Source: Chloroflexota bacterium
GTDB lineage: Bacteria > Chloroflexota > Anaerolineae > Promineifilales > Promineifilaceae
Assembly: GCA_020629055.1 (NCBI GenBank)
Contig: JAHDEB010000025.1
Location: forward strand, 1-46,361
Reading direction: 5' to 3'
DNA length: 46,361 nt
Below are positions 17,348 through 24,452 of this stretch, piece after piece. Made by a program: the position numbers and the translations under genes. The notes beneath the pieces were generated by a model. It was not told where the DNA came from. It ran no database searches and was given only the letters and a program-made list of their open reading frames with translations. Each line of letters starts with the position of its first letter. Position 1 is the stretch's first letter.

Positions 17348-18643
17348 ATGACTAAAACACATTGTGCAGGATATGAAAAAATTTCAAGACGTGAGTTCCT
17401 TGGTGGTGGATTATTTAGTGCGGCCGGGCTGATGTTGGGCCAATCGATTACCCCTCTACCGGCTTGGGCTCCTAAAATCAAGCTGGCTGATCAACATGTC
17501 GGTCCACGCGGTGACACGTTGGTCTGCGTCTTTTTACGGGGCGGAGCAGATGGGTTGAACATTGTTGTCCCCCACGGCGACGATGAATATTATTCCCAAC
17601 GGCCGACGATTGCGATCGCCCGGCCGGATGATGTTTCGGCCGAAAACAATCAGCGAACGGTTGACCTAAACGGCTTCTTTGGGCTTCATCCAGCCCTAAC
17701 GCCTCTAAAAGAGATCTATACCGCAGGGGACATGGCGTTTGTTCAAGCGACCGGCTCACCTGATGAGACTCGCTCTCACTTTGAGGCGATGGATTTGATG
17801 GAACGTGGGGCGATTCCGGGTGAGCATTCAGGCTGGCTGGCCCGCCATCTCGCGACGTTAGACACGCAAAATGATTCAGCCTTACGCGCCATCGCAGTTG
17901 GCGAAATGTTACCTCAGTCGCTATCCGGCCAGATCTCTGCAACCGCTTTGAAGTCGGTAGCTGACTATCATCTCAACGGACGCAATGAAACAGCTGAACA
18001 ACTGCACCAAATGTTGCAACAGCTATATGCCCAGCAGCAAAACGAACTGCTGAAGGCGGCCGCAGCTCAAACGTTTGACTCGCTCGAAGTGATGCGAAAA
18101 ATCGGCCGAGAACCGAAAAAACCGGCCGGGCGGGCGTATGGCGACAACAACTTCGGCCGCGCCATGCAAACGGTGGCCCAATTGATCCATGCAGATGCTG
18201 GGGTTGAAGTCGCCTGTGTTGATCTGGGTGGATGGGACACGCACGTGGCCCAAGGTGGTGCAGAAGGTCTCATGGCTCGAAATCTAACCAACTTAGCTCA
18301 AGGCCTAGCGGCGTTCTACGAAGATCTGGGTGAACTCAATAGCCGAGTCACCGTGATGGTCATGTCGGAATTCGGCCGACGCATCCACGAAAATGCTGGC
18401 AAAGGAACCGATCACGGTCACGGAAACATGATGATGCTCATGGGAGGGGGTGTCAACGGCGAACAAGTGCATGCACAATGGCCAGGGTTACATCCAGATT
18501 TACAAGAAGGGCCAGGAGATCTAGTTATCACAACCGATTATCGAGATGTGTTAGGGGAAGGGTTGCGCAAACGGATGAATAATACAGCGATTGATCAAGT
18601 TTTTTCGGGGTATCGTATTCGCGAAAACGGGCTATTTCTGTAG
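17348..18643 (+). CDS. DUF1501 domain protein, Tat-exported
   Basis: This 431-residue protein has a Tat signal SRREFLGGG at about 13-21, followed by a hydrophobic stretch and a probable AWA cleavage site near residue 41. The mature protein has the DUF1501 features: LVCVFLRGGADGLNIVVPHG, FFGLHPALTPLKEIY, SHFEAMDLMERG, CVDLGGWDTHVAQGG and MSEFGRRIHENAG followed by GTDHGHG. The DUF1501 fold is related to the alkaline-phosphatase/sulfatase superfamily, and the conserved Asp/His sets (GWDTH, TDHGHG) look like metal ligands, but the substrate is unknown. It is the last gene of the operon. Only two bases separate its stop from the stop of the convergent polysaccharide gene, with no terminator between them. 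Confidence 0.9.
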   Translation: MTKTHCAGYEKISRREFLGGGLFSAAGLMLGQSITPLPAWAPKIKLADQHVGPRGDTLVCVFLRGGADGLNIVVPHGDDEYYSQRPTIAIARPDDVSAENNQRTVDLNGFFGLHPALTPLKEIYTAGDMAFVQATGSPDETRSHFEAMDLMERGAIPGEHSGWLARHLATLDTQNDSALRAIAVGEMLPQSLSGQISATALKSVADYHLNGRNETAEQLHQMLQQLYAQQQNELLKAAAAQTFDSLEVMRKIGREPKKPAGRAYGDNNFGRAMQTVAQLIHADAGVEVACVDLGGWDTHVAQGGAEGLMARNLTNLAQGLAAFYEDLGELNSRVTVMVMSEFGRRIHENAGKGTDHGHGNMMMLMGGGVNGEQVHAQWPGLHPDLQEGPGDLVITTDYRDVLGEGLRKRMNNTAIDQVFSGYRIRENGLFL

Positions 18644-18645
18644 GA

Positions 18646-19992
18646 TCAAGATGATGGCTCATCATCCCATTCAATCACCGAGACAACATGCATTAGCCCC
18701 AAAAGCATCCAAAATAGCACGGCCGGTTTTGCACCCAAAGCCACGGCATCAACCAACCCATAAAAATGGAACCCGATCTGTGCCATCAGCAACCCGATAA
18801 CCACAGCCTTTGCTCGCGGGTTATTGACCAACATCTGTATCCCGTTATAAAAAAAGAGTCCAATTAGCCCTAAGTAAAAAATAAGTCCCGGAATACCCAC
18901 GTCTAAAGCCACTTGCAGGAAAATATTATGCGCGTGAGCGATATCATATGTGATCGGAATCGCAATTGGATATAAACGGTGGGCAACCCTGCGAAAGGTA
19001 CCAAGCCCAGTTCCGGTAAAAGAAAAGTCTTGAATCGCTTGAATCGACCATGTCCAGACTTCTTGGCGAAAAGACAGTGTCCCCAAGTCACCAACGAGGG
19101 ATGCATCAGGTGGGTCAATCCATAGGTTCACCACTTCAGACGGCCCAGCTATCATTGCAAAAATGCCACCTGCCAGACAAATAGAAATCGGCAACAAAAA
19201 ACGACCAGGCTTTGCCCAATGGGAAGCGGGTAGGCCAAATGTTGCTAGCCATAATCCCATCCCTAAAGCAGACAATCCCCCCAGCCAACCACCACGAGAT
19301 TGTGAAAGCACAAGAATGCCGATGAGTATCAGGCTCAAGAACAAAACAGACAAGCTTAGCGGACGCTTTTCCCCCTGCCACAAAGCGATCCCACTCAACA
19401 TAGAGACAGGAAACACCCATAAGATTGTTCCAGCGAGCTGATTGGGTTGCACGCCGTTGCCAGAGCCGATAGCAGAGAACGAAATGATCTGCTGAGGAAA
19501 AAGAGAGACGATCGCAGATATAGCTGGAATCTTATCAAGCCAATCAACGGCGAGGAAGCCGATCGCTACAAAAGCGGTTCCCAAGGTTATGAATGCGGCT
19601 AATAAAATAATAAGGCTGCTTTTATTTTTAAAATGTAAAACGATGGCTCGCCAAACAGCAACCCCCAGCAAAATCCCTAACGCTTTGTCTAACGTCAAAT
19701 CAGGATCGGCCGTAACAAGCATGCCTATCATGCTCCAGCCAACCAAAAGAACAACGAGAAGAGAAAAAGGAGAATTAAGCGGCTGTAGGTTCCAAAAAGC
19801 ATCGTAAAGCCAGCGAATGGCCCAAGCGATCAAGAGGGCTGCCGTAAGGCTAGGTACACGGCTGGGAAACAGAAAAAAGGGGAAGCACAGCCCCAGCAAA
19901 ATCGCATCTACCCAAAACTGAGTGTTGCCTTTCCAACCGGCCGATTGCCATATATTTCGCACTGTTTTATTCACAGGTGCGTATTCTCCCAA
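18646..19992 (-). CDS. O-antigen ligase / Wzy-like polymerase family membrane protein
   Basis: This polytopic protein of up to 448 residues has about eleven hydrophobic segments. It carries the Wzy_C signature around residues 320-370: TGTGLGTFRR, then YDIAHAHNIFLQVALDVGIP. Family members polymerise or ligate oligosaccharide repeat units on lipid carriers on the outer face of the cytoplasmic membrane. The frame opens with TTG at 19992. A GTG at 19974 with GGGAG 11 bases upstream is an alternative, so the start is uncertain. It lies 80 bp downstream of the glycosylphosphotransferase gene on the same strand, which supports a shared role in exopolysaccharide or glycan assembly. No LPS genes are visible. 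Confidence 0.82.
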   Translation of the reverse strand: MGEYAPVNKTVRNIWQSAGWKGNTQFWVDAILLGLCFPFFLFPSRVPSLTAALLIAWAIRWLYDAFWNLQPLNSPFSLLVVLLVGWSMIGMLVTADPDLTLDKALGILLGVAVWRAIVLHFKNKSSLIILLAAFITLGTAFVAIGFLAVDWLDKIPAISAIVSLFPQQIISFSAIGSGNGVQPNQLAGTILWVFPVSMLSGIALWQGEKRPLSLSVLFLSLILIGILVLSQSRGGWLGGLSALGMGLWLATFGLPASHWAKPGRFLLPISICLAGGIFAMIAGPSEVVNLWIDPPDASLVGDLGTLSFRQEVWTWSIQAIQDFSFTGTGLGTFRRVAHRLYPIAIPITYDIAHAHNIFLQVALDVGIPGLIFYLGLIGLFFYNGIQMLVNNPRAKAVVIGLLMAQIGFHFYGLVDAVALGAKPAVLFWMLLGLMHVVSVIEWDDEPSS

Positions 19993-20072
19993 CTTGTGAC
20001 CTACAGGTCAAAGATTCATGCTCGCAGCTCAGCCAACTTGCTCAGGTATTTTCTAACTTTGCAGGTGAATTA

Positions 20073-21485
20073 CTAGTAAGCGCCTTTACCACGCAAAATA
20101 ACCCAAGGGGTTTTTAGCATGATGTAAATATCCATCCAAATGGTGTAATTCTGAATGTAGTATAGGTCTTCTTCAGTATGCAAATGCATCGGTTTGTCTG
20201 ACCGGCCGTTAACCTGCCACCAGCCGGTAATACCTTGCGGTACAGAAAGCCGTTTAAGCTGCCATGGCTCATAATTTTCAATAACCCAAGGCATTTCCGG
20301 CCGCGGGCCAACTAAGCTCATCTCACCTTTAAACACATTAATGAGTTGCGGCAATTCATCCAAGCTTGTGCGTCGAATAAACTTGCCGATTTTAGTCACC
20401 CGGGGGTCATTTTCCGTTTTATGGATCAGATTGCCATCCACATCTTTCTTGATGATCTTATTGACTTCTTGATCAGCGTCGACAACCATAGACCGGAATT
20501 TGTACATGCCGAACGTATGCCCATTCTCACCCACCCGCATCTGGCGGTAAAATACCGGTCCTGCTGAATCGTATTTCACGAGGATAGCGGTTACCAACAT
20601 GATGGGTGAGGTCACAACAAGCAAAAGTCCAGAGCAGATCAGGTCGGTAAGACGCTTGGTCAATCGTTGTACTTCGTTTAAAGCAGGTGCTCGCAAATTA
20701 ATCATCGGCACCCCAGCAAATTCCTCGGCCGTTGCCCGAAATAACGCCAAACTAAAATAGTCAGGCACAATCCGTACATTAACTGGCATTTCATGCAGGT
20801 TATGAACGAGCTTATTGAGCTTCTCATACGCATTACGCGGTAGAGCAATAATGACATCATCAATTTCTAGCTTGCGAACCAAATAGGGGACATCTTCAAT
20901 GTTGCCAATCGGTGAAAGCTCATATCCATCATCTGCTTCGGCCGAACGATCACCGATATAGCCCACAACCTCAAGCCCAGAATCTGCAAACTTTGTCAGC
21001 GTTTCATAAACCCGATGGCCAGAGATATCTGCTCCTACAATCAAAGCGCGACGATCTATCGACTGCCGGCCGACCATGCGGTATATCCACCGGAAAACAA
21101 GACGCCAGCCAATAAGCAAGAAAAGATCGGTAACAACAAAAATCGCAAAAAGGTAGCGAGATACTTCACGAAAACCGAAATAAAGAACACCCGCGAAAAC
21201 AAGCGAGGCAAAACCGGTGGCTGACACGAGCTGCTGAATCTCTTCAGTTACGCGATATCGCTTTTTAGGGTCATAAACAGAAAAGGACAGGAACGTGACC
21301 AACCAAATAACCGGCAAGATTAAAAATAAAATCGGCTCGAACGTAATACGATAGTAGGTAACCATTCCGGGGAAGCCGGACAGGTTAGGCCGAATCATTA
21401 GAGCAAATGAAATTGCGCCAGTGGTTAAGGCCAAATCCAATATGAGGGAAAATAAGGCGAAATTTACAGATGAACGGCGAAACAA
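20073..21485 (-). CDS. Polyprenyl glycosylphosphotransferase (undecaprenyl-phosphate sugar-1-P transferase)
   Basis: This 470-residue membrane enzyme starts exopolysaccharide synthesis by moving a sugar-1-phosphate from a UDP-sugar to undecaprenyl phosphate. The N-terminus has four membrane helices (about 10-30, 48-70, 88-105, 110-130). A Rossmann-like CoA_binding_3 domain follows at about 146-260 (ALIVGADISGHRV). The catalytic bacterial sugar transferase domain covers 276-470: a helix KRLTDLICSGLLLV, then FYRQMRVGENG, YKFRSM, RRTSLDELPQ, GEMSLVGPRP and a GITGWWQVNGRSD motif. All family signatures appear intact. It is the first gene of the two-gene polysaccharide unit with the Wzy-like gene. 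ATG start at 21485; the 302-bp intergenic region upstream should hold its promoter. Confidence 0.93.
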   Translation of the reverse strand: MFRRSSVNFALFSLILDLALTTGAISFALMIRPNLSGFPGMVTYYRITFEPILFLILPVIWLVTFLSFSVYDPKKRYRVTEEIQQLVSATGFASLVFAGVLYFGFREVSRYLFAIFVVTDLFLLIGWRLVFRWIYRMVGRQSIDRRALIVGADISGHRVYETLTKFADSGLEVVGYIGDRSAEADDGYELSPIGNIEDVPYLVRKLEIDDVIIALPRNAYEKLNKLVHNLHEMPVNVRIVPDYFSLALFRATAEEFAGVPMINLRAPALNEVQRLTKRLTDLICSGLLLVVTSPIMLVTAILVKYDSAGPVFYRQMRVGENGHTFGMYKFRSMVVDADQEVNKIIKKDVDGNLIHKTENDPRVTKIGKFIRRTSLDELPQLINVFKGEMSLVGPRPEMPWVIENYEPWQLKRLSVPQGITGWWQVNGRSDKPMHLHTEEDLYYIQNYTIWMDIYIMLKTPWVILRGKGAY

Positions 21486-21787
21486 AAGAACCCTCTCTTA
21501 TATTTAATCATGACCCCATTCCATTATTCCACTTTGAAATAACTAGCAGAGGTTTATGATATAAGGGAATTAAACGTGTTGGAATGTAGTTATAGAATGG
21601 TGAAGACTTTTCTTACCTAGTAGATAGTACTGTGTTGATGAAGACGAGGCGCTAGGAAAAAAGTCATCTCTTAAAATTTGGTTTATAGGGTAAGGAGGGA
21701 ACAGATGGTGTCACAATTCACGCTCCTTAGGGGAGAAAGTATAGATTAATTATGAAAGATCGCAACTTATTCTCTAGTAGAATCAAC
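21486..21787. other. Intergenic region with a possible 14-codon ORF
   Basis: There is no established gene in these 302 bases. One item stands out: TAAGGAGG at 21691-21698, ideally spaced before an ATG at 21705 that opens a 14-codon frame (MVSQFTLLRGESID, stop at 21747-21749) on the plus strand. No plus-strand gene follows, so it is not an obvious leader peptide. It could be a chance match or a free small protein. The glycosylphosphotransferase promoter must also lie in this region. Confidence 0.3.
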
Positions 21788-22354
21788 TTACTCAACCTCT
21801 GGTAGACAGTCAGCTGGCACAAAATCCCCCGCAAATTCAAACTGCTCGCAGGTAATAAATGCACCGTGATTCATCCCTACTAAATAGGCAACCGCATAAA
21901 TAATTAAGACAACGACGACCAACCCAACCCGCAATCGGGGTGACTTTAATTCAAAAAGCTCACGATTTGTAATCGTTAAAAGCAAAAAAACGGTATAAGG
22001 GACACAAATAAATAAAACTGCCAAGCTCATTACGAAGGCCAATTCATCTGCAAGGCTAAACTGCGTTAAGTTTAGGTCCATCCAAGCGACTAAAAACCAT
22101 AAAGATGGCGTCAGCAGAACCAATCGATTCCACCAATTAATAATCGAGTTTTTCCTAGGCCAAAACAAACTAGCCAGTAATGCGGCCGTTGCCGCGGCCC
22201 ACACGGTCAACATCGCATCAAATGGAATCTCACCAGCAATGCCATACTTAAAAGCCAAATTCCAGCCCGCTAAAGCGGCTGTGATCGCCAGTACAATAAA
22301 CGTTCGTGCTTCTTTCTCTTCAATATTGTGTCTATGCATCGTGCTATGCCCCAC
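21788..22354 (-). CDS. Hypothetical five-pass membrane protein
   Basis: I do not recognise a named family in this 188-residue protein. Five hydrophobic segments are evident (about 18-35, 45-65, 78-92, 102-128, 142-162), followed by a polar C-terminus with two cysteines (TCEQF, ADCLPEVE) that would be extracytoplasmic if the N-terminus is inside. The frame can open with GTG at 22354, two bases after the stop of the isopentenyl phosphate kinase gene, or with ATG at 22339 behind GGGG. Either way it is tightly linked and probably translationally coupled to that gene. A role in isoprenoid or membrane lipid metabolism can only be guessed from context. Confidence 0.7.
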   Translation of the reverse strand: MGHSTMHRHNIEEKEARTFIVLAITAALAGWNLAFKYGIAGEIPFDAMLTVWAAATAALLASLFWPRKNSIINWWNRLVLLTPSLWFLVAWMDLNLTQFSLADELAFVMSLAVLFICVPYTVFLLLTITNRELFELKSPRLRVGLVVVVLIIYAVAYLVGMNHGAFITCEQFEFAGDFVPADCLPEVE

Positions 22355-22355
22355 T

Positions 22356-23183
22356 TTAGTGGCCAGCGTCTACAACCGTGCCAACAGAACTGCTTAATTC
22401 TAAAAGCATGTTTTTGATAGCCCCGTCGGTTAATCCACCGAATATGCGTACCGTCATACCCGGCTGGGCAACCGCCAAGTCCAATACGTCTTGTACCTTT
22501 GCAGCCATGCCACCGGTCACATCAGCCCCGCGAGACCCACCTAATGCACTTTTGATCTCCTCAAAATTTTGTGGCGTGATGCGTGGAATGACTTTCCCTT
22601 GCTCATCGTAAACCCCAGATGTTTCACCGGCGAGCAATATCGTACGGGGAGACAGGGCATCAATCAAATACCCCATAACCTCTTCGGTCGACAAGATAGT
22701 CCCCCCTCGAATTTGATCGAAGGCCACATCACCATGAATCACTGGCACCAAACCTGCATTTAATGCAGCCGTCAATGACGCTGTGCCCAAATATTTTACT
22801 TGCCCGTCTTGAACAACGGCCGAAGCTGAAGGGCTAATCGAAACCGCAGGAACCCCTTTATCTAAAAGGGCATGAACGACGATTCGGTTTAAGCGTAAAG
22901 CGGAATCACTAACAATGGCAAAACCCTGCCACTCTTCTACAGTGTTGACTCCTTGTCTGGTGCCATGCTTGCTGGCGTGCACATGTCCAAAAGATCCGCT
23001 GCCATGCCCCAGCACCAAGCGTAAATTAGGACGTTCAAGTCGGGCAGAGGCGATTTCGGCCGCAACTCGATTTAAAACATCTTCACGAACTTGTTCAAAT
23101 CCGGTTTTATCAGTTAGTAGCGACCCCCCTAACTTTAAAAAGATCGGTTTATTTTCGAGAGCAGCTTCAGTGTTTTTCTCCAT
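22356..23183 (-). CDS. Isopentenyl phosphate kinase
   Basis: This 275-residue amino-acid-kinase-fold enzyme phosphorylates isopentenyl phosphate to isopentenyl diphosphate with ATP. Visible motifs are LKLGGSLLTDK (16-26, nucleotide site), GHGSGSFGH (59-67) with the conserved substrate histidine at 67, VIHGDV near 148, and ADVTGGMAAKV near 235 (nucleotide lysine). The histidine-containing GSFGH motif separates IPK from other amino-acid kinases. The enzyme belongs to the alternative mevalonate route, best known from archaea and also described in the chloroflexote Roseiflexus together with a mevalonate-phosphate decarboxylase; no other pathway gene is in this window. Its 5' end overlaps the uracil-DNA glycosylase gene by 17 bases, so the two are translated from one message. 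Confidence 0.9.
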   Translation of the reverse strand: MEKNTEAALENKPIFLKLGGSLLTDKTGFEQVREDVLNRVAAEIASARLERPNLRLVLGHGSGSFGHVHASKHGTRQGVNTVEEWQGFAIVSDSALRLNRIVVHALLDKGVPAVSISPSASAVVQDGQVKYLGTASLTAALNAGLVPVIHGDVAFDQIRGGTILSTEEVMGYLIDALSPRTILLAGETSGVYDEQGKVIPRITPQNFEEIKSALGGSRGADVTGGMAAKVQDVLDLAVAQPGMTVRIFGGLTDGAIKNMLLELSSSVGTVVDAGH

Positions 23184-23835
23184 CTTTTTCCTTTAGTAAG
23201 TGCTGTGATTCAATAAAGATGTTACTTAACCCAGCCACAAAATCGCGCTTCCCCCCATGCGAAGGATGACGCACTTTATGGTGAACGAGACCGAATCGGG
23301 TCAACATCTGATCAGCTCGATTACCAACTGCAACAATACAATCAATTTCAGGAAATGATTTTAGCAGATTCCGTAAAAACATATGGCCAATTTCTAACTC
23401 GGCCCGATTTGGTGCTCGATTGCTGTTTTTGTCTCCAGCATGATGTGGATGAAATGGAAATGCATTCCAGATCAAAGGCAACCGCCCTGTAGTTTGCTCA
23501 AGCGCATCCCAGACCATCGTTGCAGAAGCTTCGCTAATTGGTTTGCTTTCCTGGCCTACGATATGAAAATTAGAATCGTCGCCAAATAGCCCGGCCGCCC
23601 CTTCAACCAAAATTCTTTCGCTCGTAAACGGGATGCCGGTTAAGCCACACCCCCGATAGCCAGGGGCTTCCCCAACCAGCAACATCGTCGGACTAAATGC
23701 AGCCATCTGATTGAAATACGCTGTTAAATTACTTTTGCGCAACTTCGCCGCCGCTGATCGGCCGCGCCAAGGGTTGATGCAATTAGGGGGAGGAGAGAAA
23801 CGGCTTAATCGGGTAACAAAACGTTCGATAGACAT
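23167..23835 (-). CDS. Uracil-DNA glycosylase superfamily protein
   Basis: This is a 222-residue DNA-repair-type protein of the uracil-DNA glycosylase fold. The first active-site loop is LLVGEAPGYRGCGLTGIPFT (about residues 52-71), the central strand IWNAFPFHPH (near 120) supplies the uracil-contacting Asn, and HPSHGG (near 195) is the DNA-binding leucine-loop counterpart. Fe-S cluster cysteines of family 4/5 enzymes are not evident, so a SMUG/MUG-like or uncharacterised subfamily is more likely. The ATG at 23835 is supported by family-like N-terminal sequence before the first motif, but it follows an eight-U tract of an intrinsic terminator directly, leaving no room for a ribosome site. The gene overlaps isopentenyl phosphate kinase by 17 bases. 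Confidence 0.82.
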   Translation of the reverse strand: MSIERFVTRLSRFSPPPNCINPWRGRSAAAKLRKSNLTAYFNQMAAFSPTMLLVGEAPGYRGCGLTGIPFTSERILVEGAAGLFGDDSNFHIVGQESKPISEASATMVWDALEQTTGRLPLIWNAFPFHPHHAGDKNSNRAPNRAELEIGHMFLRNLLKSFPEIDCIVAVGNRADQMLTRFGLVHHKVRHPSHGGKRDFVAGLSNIFIESQHLLKEKDGEKH

Positions 23836-23880
23836 AAAAAAAACAGGTGGCCGAGTGAAACTTCACCCAGCCACCTGTTT
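23836..23880 (-). terminator. Intrinsic terminator abutting the glycosylase start codon
   Basis: Read leftward, the arms AAACAGGTGGC and GCCACCTGTTT (23870-23880 and 23841-23851) enclose an inner GTGAA/TTCAC stem. They are followed by eight U residues (23843-23836) and then immediately by the ATG of the glycosylase gene. It terminates the small Gly-rich protein gene upstream. Because of its position it may also act as an attenuator for the glycosylase/IPK operon. Confidence 0.88.
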
Positions 23881-23889
23881 TATCAGATC

Positions 23890-23907
23890 ATCTGGTAATT
23901 ACCAGAT
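23890..23907. repeat. Perfect 18-bp palindrome
   Basis: ATCTGGTAATTACCAGAT is its own reverse complement. It lies four bases after the stop of the small Gly-rich gene (minus strand) and about 55 bp before the glycosylase ATG. A gapless palindrome of this kind is typical of a dimeric repressor operator, but an RNA hairpin with an AATT loop is equally possible. Confidence 0.7.
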
Positions 23908-23911
23908 TCAA

Positions 23912-24124
23912 TTATTTCTTGAGTAATCCACCCAGCATTCCACCTAAGCCGCCACCCAAAGCACCCCCGGCATCTCCGCCGCCACCAAGATACGAATCAA
24001 CCATACCTTGCATGCTTTCAGGTAACTGCTCTTTTACGTTATCGATAACCATATCAACGATGGTTCCTGCAATTTCTTCTGAAACTCCGGTTTTTTCTAC
24101 GATTTGTGCGATTAATGCATCCAT
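23912..24124 (-). CDS. Small helical protein with glycine-rich tail
   Basis: This is a 70-residue protein. The first 45 residues look like an amphipathic helical bundle (MDALIAQIVEKTGVSEEIAG, then a VDMVIDNVKEQLP helix). From residue 46 the sequence becomes almost pure glycine with leucine and methionine (GGGLGGMLGGLLKK), suggesting a flexible or membrane-interacting tail. The helical part faintly recalls the DUF2267/DUF2780 group; I would not assign it. GGAG sits eight bases before the ATG, and its own terminator follows, so it is a genuine, probably independently expressed gene. Confidence 0.75.
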   Translation of the reverse strand: MDALIAQIVEKTGVSEEIAGTIVDMVIDNVKEQLPESMQGMVDSYLGGGGDAGGALGGGLGGMLGGLLKK

Positions 24125-24330
24125 TTTAATTTCTCCAATGTGATTATGTTGACCAAAGATTAGTTTGGCCTTCTGCTTGATTGAATTGGTATAAGATCAA
24201 AGCTGATCCGCAAACCATTACGCGTCAGCCTTACCCCAGTTGCACCGATTTTAGTATCTTCACGAACTGGAATGCAAATATCAAAGACCTTTATCCTACG
24301 GTACCATTTTCCGCCTTGTGACCCAAAAGA
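24125..24330. other. Intergenic region upstream of the small Gly-rich gene
   Basis: This is the right-hand part of a 328-bp gap that is completed by the terminator and CU-rich element at 24331-24452. It should hold the promoter of the small Gly-rich gene. I see no protein gene and no convincing sigma70 pair in it. Confidence 0.4.
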
Positions 24331-24361
24331 AAAACCCCCGAACGTTGGGCACGTCCGGGGG
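24331..24361 (-). terminator. Intrinsic terminator downstream of htrA
   Basis: On the minus strand CCCCCGGACGT and ACGTTCGGGGG pair through 11 positions (one G-U) around a five-base loop, and UUUU follows. It ends leftward transcription from the HtrA gene or from the candidate small RNA that shares this hairpin. Confidence 0.88.
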
Positions 24362-24409
24362 TAAGCCAAAGGGAGGAAAAAGGAGGAAAATTACAATAGC
24401 CAAAGGCTA
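24331..24409 (-). ncRNA. Candidate small RNA, CU-rich family member 1
   Basis: On the minus strand a short hairpin (TAGCC-TTT-GGCTA, 24409-24397) is followed by a CU-rich single-stranded stretch containing CTCCTTTTTCCTCC (24385-24372), then by the terminator hairpin 10 bases later. Two CCUCC-type cores match the anti-Shine-Dalgarno sequence. The identical 14-mer, similarly placed, recurs at 30393-30406. The layout of hairpin, CU-rich single strand and terminator recalls Yfr1 and CcsR-type regulatory RNAs. No promoter was recognised, so processing from the htrA 3' UTR is possible. Confidence 0.35.
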
Positions 24410-24452
24410 AAGCAACTTCGTTTAAATAAAGACTGCTTATCAGTCGTTCTTA

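Noticed and set aside
17478-17942. 154-codon minus-strand frame opposite the DUF1501 gene
   Set aside because: Shadow of a clear DUF1501 coding region; Arg/Ser/Pro-rich composition without domain features.
18646-21485. LPS O-antigen biosynthesis cluster
   Set aside because: Only a Wzy/WaaL-like protein and a glycosylphosphotransferase are present; no lipid A or core genes are seen, so a general exopolysaccharide role is safer.
24362-24390. Double Shine-Dalgarno-like GGAGGAAAAAGGAGG on the plus strand
   Set aside because: No start codon at suitable distance and no plus-strand ORF follows; the minus-strand CU-rich reading before a terminator fits better.
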